Under the pieces are notes generated by a model that searched no databases, had not been told where the DNA came from, and worked only from the letters and a program-made list of their open reading frames with translations. DNA of 10,584 bases, from positions 1-10,584 of the forward strand of contig JABIQF010000280.1 in the NCBI GenBank assembly GCA_018668095.1, read 5' to 3'. The DNA is from Cellvibrionales bacterium. Its GTDB lineage: Bacteria; Pseudomonadota; Gammaproteobacteria; Pseudomonadales; UBA7434. The position numbers and the translations under genes were made by a program. Positions 7,653 through 10,584 of this stretch are shown piece after piece (position 1 is the first letter of the stretch; the number at the start of each line of letters is the position of its first letter).

Positions 7653-8513
7653 CTAGTGACTCTTGCGGAGCACAAAATGGTGCGCATACGGTGAATCTGC
7701 TCGCCTACGCCCCCAGTGTGGAATTTCGCGCCTATCTTTTACCGCGACGCGGAGATTCGAATCACAATGAGCGCTTGTTAAACGTCTATCACTTTCTCGC
7801 CGACTAGATACTGGCTTTTTTCTTCTATCACTATTGTGATACCAGGTGGGTAAAATAATCGCTTGATCAGCTTGAATTTTTTTCATTAAAAAATGAAATT
7901 TATCGCAACCCAAAAACCGCATTAAATGATCAATTTTTACCGACTTATTTTTTAGTCTAATAAACTCTTCATAAGGCTTTTTATTAAAAACTTTTGCAAC
8001 TTCGACACGATGAAACTCATAGGCTTTCGCAACACAGAGATCATGATCGGGTGGTAGGAATTCAGTTTTTATCTTAGTCACTTCTCTATCTATAATTTTT
8101 TGCGGATAACCTACCGTAGCCTCCCCCAAGCGGATTAAAATATTCGCCAAGCTCGCTAGCCAGCTTTGATTGAATGGCAATTTAAAGCCGAGCAATTTAA
8201 GCCATCCAATTTGAGGAAGAAATAATGCAACCAGAATAGCGACCTTAGCTAAATTTAATTGCAAATGACTCATAAAAAACGATTGCAACCAAGGCACTTC
8301 ATTTATCGTAATACAAGTCAGAACAGCCGGAATAAACCAAATACGAAACGTCAGCGGAACCACACCAGAAGATCGGATTAATACACGCTCAAGCGGAATT
8401 TTTCGGCTATTACTCGACAGCCCAAGTAATAAAAAAAGACTCCCTGAAATCAATAAGCCTATAGTGAGCGGAAGAAGGATGCTGTGATAAGTAACCCAAA
8501 GATAATCAAGCAT
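7653..8513 (-). CDS. Unknown three-helix membrane protein with Arg-rich DRR/GRR tail
   Basis: 286 residues; I do not recognise the family. Three hydrophobic stretches are visible, about 11-31, 53-72 and 86-110, the first directly at the N-terminus. They are followed by a soluble region from about 130. The tail (228-275) is very basic and carries repeated Asp-Arg-Arg: SDRR (228-231), SRRESDRR (237-244), KDRR (259-262) and GRRR (268-271). Such DRR/GRR clusters recur at the ends of several gammaproteobacterial membrane and signalling proteins, but their role is not known to me. The start overlaps the previous gene by eight bases (ATGCTTGA), suggesting coupled translation. The C-terminal region is presumably cytoplasmic by the positive-inside rule. 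No enzyme motif is seen. Confidence 0.75.
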   Translation of the reverse strand: MLDYLWVTYHSILLPLTIGLLISGSLFLLLGLSSNSRKIPLERVLIRSSGVVPLTFRIWFIPAVLTCITINEVPWLQSFFMSHLQLNLAKVAILVALFLPQIGWLKLLGFKLPFNQSWLASLANILIRLGEATVGYPQKIIDREVTKIKTEFLPPDHDLCVAKAYEFHRVEVAKVFNKKPYEEFIRLKNKSVKIDHLMRFLGCDKFHFLMKKIQADQAIILPTWYHNSDRRKKPVSSRRESDRRLTSAHCDSNLRVAVKDRREIPHWGRRRADSPYAHHFVLRKSH

Positions 8514-8838
8514 CGCACATCGCCTGTTGAATATTTATTTGTAAACGTTCAGCGCGTACTTTTTTGCCGTGATAGCGAACTCGCCAAGGTGATTCTGGCG
8601 TATATTCATCGACTAACTGACTGGGTTCATTCGGATTACTAATAGATTCGGCGATACCATAAAGCCAAAGTTCATTAAGTGCATCAATGGTTTTAACAAC
8701 GCTTAATCCGGATTCTGCACTGATACCACTGGGGCATTGGGGAGATACTTTGCGGAGCTGCCAATAAACACGTTCGGCATCTTGAGAGAGTGATGATTGG
8801 CTTTTTAGTAAGCCGTCATCGTTAGCACCATTATCCAT
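8506..8838 (-). CDS. Small unknown protein with winged-helix-like pattern
   Basis: 110 residues, no recognised family. Residues 19-66 follow a winged-helix periodicity: QDAERVYWQLRKVSP, then GISAESGLS, then VVKTIDALNELWLYGIAESI. This fits three helices with a turn between an 'ISAESGLS' helix and a recognition-like helix, then a strand. It is an inference from pattern only. The C-terminus (84-104) has WRVRYHGKKVRAERLQI, basic and possibly a wing. It is the first gene of a two-gene unit with the membrane protein it overlaps by eight bases, so it may work with that protein or regulate the unit. Its leader is preceded by an intrinsic terminator at 8884-8909. AGGA lies about 12 bases from the ATG, a weak ribosome site. 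Confidence 0.7.
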   Translation of the reverse strand: MDNGANDDGLLKSQSSLSQDAERVYWQLRKVSPQCPSGISAESGLSVVKTIDALNELWLYGIAESISNPNEPSQLVDEYTPESPWRVRYHGKKVRAERLQINIQQAMCDA

Positions 8839-8883
8839 TACTAGGTAGTTTCCTAATTAAATCCGTTTTAACTTTTTGGTTTA

Positions 8884-8909
8884 TAAAAACGCCCCCTTAA
8901 AAAGGAGGC
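8884..8909 (-). terminator. Intrinsic terminator reading on the minus strand
   Basis: On the minus strand an eight-pair stem GCCTCCTT/AAGGGGGC with a three-base loop is followed by G and then TTTTT (plus 8885-8889). The one C-A mismatch seen on the plus strand becomes a U-G wobble pair in minus-strand RNA, so minus is the better direction, although TTTTT at 8913-8917 could allow some plus-strand use. It ends only about 45 bp before the ATG of the gene at 8838, and no gene is annotated upstream of it on that strand. Confidence 0.75.
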
Positions 8910-8999
8910 TAATTTTTACGCTATGTTAATAGGTATTGATTACTAGCAACAGAAGATGCTTAGACTTTTTTGTTTAGTTTTCTATGGAACAATATAATT
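8884..8999 (-). ncRNA. Candidate small RNA of about 115 nt ending in the terminator
   Basis: Speculative. On the minus strand TTTACA (plus 9029-9034, five of six to the -35 consensus) and TAATTT (plus 9006-9011, weak -10) are separated by 17 bases. A transcript starting near 8999 would end at the intrinsic terminator, the usual architecture of a trans-acting sRNA with a U-tail. No family (for example Spot 42, CrcZ or RsmY) is recognised. The alternative is that the hairpin is an attenuator for the downstream winged-helix/membrane pair, or a leftover of a deleted gene. Confidence 0.25.
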
Positions 9000-9094
9000 T
9001 TTTTAAAATTATTGGGCTCATACAGCATTGTAAAAATACTTAACAAAAAAAATTTAAAGATTTATAGAGTTAGCCCCTAAAAAAATATGGGTTT

Positions 9095-9112
9095 GATTTT
9101 TTTAAAAAAATC
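9095..9112. repeat. Perfect 18-bp AT palindrome
   Basis: GATTTTTTTAAAAAAATC is a perfect inverted repeat without a loop. It may be a DNA-bending or protein-binding site, or chance in an AT-rich background. Confidence 0.6.
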
Positions 9113-9139
9113 TTAGAATAAAAAACTACCCTAACCAGT

Positions 9140-9155
9140 AAGCATCATGATGCTT
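9140..9155. repeat. Perfect 16-bp palindrome
   Basis: AAGCATCATGATGCTT is a perfect dyad of 16 bases in the gene-free stretch, better balanced in composition than its surroundings. It is the size of a dimeric repressor site, but lies about 230 bp upstream of the vapB promoter and no partner is evident. Confidence 0.6.
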
Positions 9156-9355
9156 TAGACAAAGGGCTGTTTAGCCAGAAAAAAAATATGAGTGAAGCAG
9201 AACGCTTAGGAGCACCCAGCTTAAAGAAACGAATATGAAATTCAAACTATTGATTTTAATGTGATTTTAACAATGGCATTCATTTCAACTTACACCATAA
9301 ACCAGAATAAAAGCTCCATAAGGTCATTCATTTCTTGCTCTAGCTTTCATCAAAA

Positions 9356-9381
9356 ATGTCAAGCATATGCTTGACATATGC
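9356..9381. promoter_or_regulatory. Predicted VapBC operator: 22-bp palindrome plus 11-bp spaced direct repeat
   Basis: Positions 9356-9377 form a perfect 22-bp inverted repeat centred on AGCATATGCT. CATATGC occurs at 9364-9370 and again at 9375-9381, exactly 11 bp apart, so both would lie on the same face of the helix. The right arm contains the -35 box of the vapB promoter. VapB-type antitoxins with an AbrB-like N-terminus repress their own operon, the complex with VapC binding more tightly. This site is the obvious candidate. Confidence 0.7.
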
Positions 9382-9398
9382 CTCTGCAGTTTTATACT
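9371..9398 (+). promoter_or_regulatory. Near-consensus sigma70 promoter of vapBC
   Basis: TTGACA (9371-9376, perfect -35), 16-base spacer, TATACT (9393-9398, five of six -10). The start of transcription would be near 9405, about 25 bases before the vapB ATG. This excludes the upstream in-frame ATG at 9378 as the antitoxin start. Confidence 0.8.
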
Positions 9399-9428
9399 AC
9401 AAACATGCAACAAAAAGAGGACAAAATT

Positions 9429-9662
9429 ATGGCAACTGCAAGCTTATTTAAAAATGGTCGCAACCAAGCAATTAGGCTACCTAAAGAGCTCGAATTTGAA
9501 GGCGTCTCAGAAGTTGAGATCCGCCGCGAGGGTAACTCCATTATTCTTACCCCACTCCGCCAGACTTGGTTGAGTTTTGCGAATACGCCTGCCGCCGATA
9601 AGGATTTTTTGAACGAAAGGGAAGAGGTAATAGAACATGGACGAGTCAATTTTGATGACTAA
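9429..9662 (+). CDS. vapB: Antitoxin VapB (AbrB/SpoVT-type)
   Basis: 77 residues. It neutralises the VapC ribonuclease next door and represses the operon. The N-terminus MATASLFKNGRNQAIRLPKELEF matches the VapB swapped-hairpin DNA-binding domain (compare SNRSQAVRLPK in enterobacterial VapB), with VEIRREGNSIILTP as the following strands. The C-terminal half (46-77, TWLSF through GRVNFDD) is acidic and would wrap around the toxin. ATG 9429 is chosen because AGAGG lies eight bases upstream and the promoter -10 sits downstream of the other possible start at 9378. The end overlaps the vapC start, as expected for coupled synthesis of the pair. All key features look intact. Confidence 0.92.
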   Translation: MATASLFKNGRNQAIRLPKELEFEGVSEVEIRREGNSIILTPLRQTWLSFANTPAADKDFLNEREEVIEHGRVNFDD

Positions 9663-10086
9663 AGAAACCTTTATGCTAGACACTAATACATGCAGCTTTT
9701 TAATTCGGAAAAAACCTGAATACCTACTCGAGAAATTACAACAAACAACACAAGCCGGGCACCCTATTGTTGTATCTTCCATTACATATGCTGAGCTAAC
9801 TTTTGGCGCTGTTAACAAAAAAGCCAGTCCAAAGATGGCCGGCATTGTGTCTGAATTTGTAGAGCGACTGGATAGTGTTATTGCTTGGGATAAAATGGCT
9901 GTTGAGTGCTCTACCCAGATTAAAAAAGAACTTGAATCCCGTGGTACGCCAATCGGTCATAATGATACGCTGATTGCTGGTCATGCTGTTGCTATGGATG
10001 CGGTTTTGGTGACAGATAATATTCGTGAGTTTTCTCGGGTGGATGGTTTAAAGTTTCAGAACTGGGTCGACCGAGAGAGCCACTGA
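9637..10086 (+). CDS. vapC: Toxin VapC, PIN-domain ribonuclease
   Basis: 149 residues. PIN-domain endoribonuclease; enterobacterial relatives cut initiator tRNA in the anticodon loop, but the target here is unknown. The acidic metal site is complete: Asp15 (MLDTNTC), Glu53 (YAEL), Asp110 (GHNDTLIAGHA) and Asp127 (TDN). The C-terminal NIREFSRVDGLKFQNW also matches VapC. ATG 9637 has GAGG nine bases upstream and overlaps vapB by 26 bases. An in-frame ATG at 9655 (overlap ATGACTAA) would give 143 residues and aligns better with known N-termini but lacks a clear ribosome site. Both are longer than the usual 130-135. The toxin reading frame is intact, so the module is probably active. Confidence 0.93.
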   Translation: MDESILMTKETFMLDTNTCSFLIRKKPEYLLEKLQQTTQAGHPIVVSSITYAELTFGAVNKKASPKMAGIVSEFVERLDSVIAWDKMAVECSTQIKKELESRGTPIGHNDTLIAGHAVAMDAVLVTDNIREFSRVDGLKFQNWVDRESH

Positions 10087-10114
10087 GTAAGCTGATCTAT
10101 AGATTAAAAAAGGT

Positions 10115-10133
10115 CGTCGGGGACGGCCCGACA
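10115..10133. repeat. REP-like hairpin, copy 1
   Basis: CGTCGGGGACGGCCCGACA: stem GTCGGG/CCCGAC of six pairs with a five-base loop. It is GC-rich in an AT-rich setting, begins 29 bp after the vapC stop, and is 16 of 19 identical to the copy at 10219. Confidence 0.75.
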
Positions 10134-10218
10134 GATAGAATTTAGAACTTTAAGATTTATATGATAGTGTTTTTATATTCTGGTTTTTTAGTTTTTTTTT
10201 TGAGTTTTCAATCAAGAC

Positions 10219-10237
10219 CGTCGGGAGTGGCCCGACA
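10219..10237. repeat. REP-like hairpin, copy 2
   Basis: CGTCGGGAGTGGCCCGACA, same orientation as copy 1 and 104 bp downstream. The three differences all fall in the loop while the stem is unchanged, as expected for a dispersed structured repeat. Confidence 0.75.
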
Positions 10238-10242
10238 TGCCA

Positions 10243-10272
10243 GTCACTTTTTGCTACAGCAAAAAAAGTAAC
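10243..10272. repeat. Long A/T-armed hairpin next to REP-like copy 2
   Basis: Arms GTCACTTTTTGC (10243-10254) and GCAAAAAAAGTAAC (10259-10272) pair around TACA, with a two-base A bulge and one C-A mismatch that becomes G-U on the minus strand. The arrangement 'ACTTTTTGC...GCAAAAAGTAACCAAAAA' is one I recall seeing as a dispersed element in many proteobacterial genomes. Confidence 0.65.
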
Positions 10273-10283
10273 CAAAAATGCCG

Positions 10284-10310
10284 CAAACTAGCGAAGTTTG
10301 ATCTCGAGAT
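10284..10310. repeat. Hairpin CAAACT-N5-AGTTTG followed by 10-bp palindrome
   Basis: CAAACT (10284-10289) and AGTTTG (10295-10300) form a six-pair stem with loop AGCGA. Directly adjoining is the perfect palindrome ATCTCGAGAT (10301-10310). They extend the row of inverted repeats that starts at 10115. Confidence 0.55.
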
Positions 10311-10421
10311 AACCTATTCGCTTTGGGATAGTCTTATCCAGTACACCTTGGCAGCGCATACTAGAATCATTTTCACTCGACCTAATTGTTCGTCAAAATT
10401 TAAGCTTTCCTCCAGCCAATA

Positions 10422-10457
10422 TCACTGTGTTGCCGCAGACTTTTCAAAACACAATGA
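10422..10457. repeat. Imperfect inverted repeat, 10-base arms
   Basis: TCACTGTGTT and AACACAATGA pair over ten positions with a single C-A mismatch and a 16-base loop. On the minus strand the mismatch becomes a U-G pair. Confidence 0.45.
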
Positions 10458-10584
10458 GGCTACAACGAACAAGTTCAGTAGACTTCTTTTTATTTTAAAA
10501 CATGTAAAACCCGTGCCTAACGGCCGATTTTTACTGTTGAGCTCCGCATGCCGCTCAAAAAAGAAAAAAAGGGAAAAAAAGCAA

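Larger units (their letters stand above)
8911..9355. other. AT-rich gene-free stretch
   Basis: No supportable gene. The stretch between about 8990 and 9125 is extremely A+T-rich, with repeated A or T runs of five to eight bases, as in intrinsically bent DNA. Only tiny reading frames are present: 9188-9238 (16 codons), a nine-codon frame overlapping its end, and 9273-9374 (33 codons). None has a ribosome site. Inverted repeats at 8994-9012 (ATAATTTT/AAAATTAT), 9095-9112 and 9140-9155, and a small hairpin GGCT-GTTT-AGCC near 9165-9176, are the only structure seen besides the sRNA/terminator candidate. Confidence 0.6.
10087..10584. other. Gene-free, hairpin-rich stretch downstream of vapC
   Basis: No reading frame with a supportable start or product on either strand. 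The first 220 bp carry a dense row of inverted repeats listed separately. Further hairpins are GGATA-GTCT-TATCC (10326-10339), an imperfect 10-pair one at 10422-10457 and TTGAGC-N10-GCTCAA (10537-10558). The last 30 bases are nearly all purine. No convincing vapBC terminator was found: the first hairpin is not followed by a T run. Confidence 0.6.

Noticed and set aside
9188..9374. Small reading frames at 9188-9238 and 9273-9374 as possible small proteins.
   Set aside because: No ribosome sites and no recognisable sequence. The second runs into the vapBC operator.
9378..9428. Upstream ATG at 9378 as the antitoxin start (94 residues).
   Set aside because: The promoter -10 at 9393-9398 lies after it, so it would not be in the mRNA. 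The added residues do not match VapB.
10116..10132. GTCGGG/CCCGAC hairpin as the vapBC terminator.
   Set aside because: It is followed by agatagaa rather than a T run. The T run near 10190 has no stem before it.
10515..10542. GCCTAAC and GTTGAGC fit the integron attC core patterns RYYYAAC and GTTRRRY, beside a toxin-antitoxin cassette.
   Set aside because: They are only 21 bp apart from first base to first base, shorter than any attC, and not complementary to each other. No second attC lies upstream of vapBC.
10087..10584. CRISPR array or tRNA attachment site in the repeat-rich right end.
   Set aside because: Repeats are two copies only, with unequal surroundings and no spacer-length regularity. 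No cloverleaf or tRNA 3' end was found.

Overview
The window looks like a chromosome segment from a low-to-moderate GC (about 40% by eye) gammaproteobacterium of the broad Pseudomonadales/Cellvibrionales/Oceanospirillales group. The evidence is the minus-strand gene order nadK, glpG-type rhomboid, DUF1315 (YeaC-like), DUF2797, pepN, with a divergent DUF1853 gene next to nadK. From memory this neighbourhood is typical of Pseudomonas relatives. The genus cannot be fixed from the sequence alone.

Layout. (1) 1-4107, minus strand: a housekeeping run nadK > glpG > DUF1315 > DUF2797 > pepN. Spacing is tight except for a 117-bp gap between DUF1315 and DUF2797, which holds five copies of a degenerate 12-bp tandem repeat. 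pepN runs off the left edge. A fair sigma70-type promoter for nadK lies in the divergent gap. (2) 4257-5291, plus strand: a DUF1853 protein with a possible D...E...K nuclease-like core. (3) 5358-7515, minus strand: a two-gene unit, an ACC deaminase/D-cysteine desulfhydrase-type PLP enzyme followed by a protein with two cyclic-nucleotide-binding domains fused to a rhodanese. A sulfur-handling pair under cNMP control is a reasonable guess. (4) 7653-8838, minus strand: an orphan overlapping pair, a small winged-helix-like protein followed by a three-helix membrane protein with an arginine-rich DRR/GRR tail. (5) 8839-9428: an AT-rich, A-tract-rich stretch without genes. It holds a minus-strand intrinsic terminator with no annotated gene in front of it (possibly ending a small RNA of about 115 nt), two perfect palindromes and the vapBC control region. 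(6) 9429-10086, plus strand: a complete VapB-VapC toxin-antitoxin module with a near-consensus promoter inside a 22-bp palindrome. (7) 10087-10584: no gene, but a dense series of palindromes including two copies of a 19-bp REP-like hairpin.

The left 8.8 kb reads as core genome. The right 1.7 kb reads as an accessory or repeat-rich island. The most original signals are the minus-strand orphan terminator/sRNA candidate, the hairpin cluster whose C-A mismatches become G-U pairs on the minus strand, the 12-bp tandem repeat, the operator geometry of vapBC, the cNMP-binding/rhodanese plus PLP-enzyme pair, and the GIY-YIG-like core visible in the DUF2797 protein.
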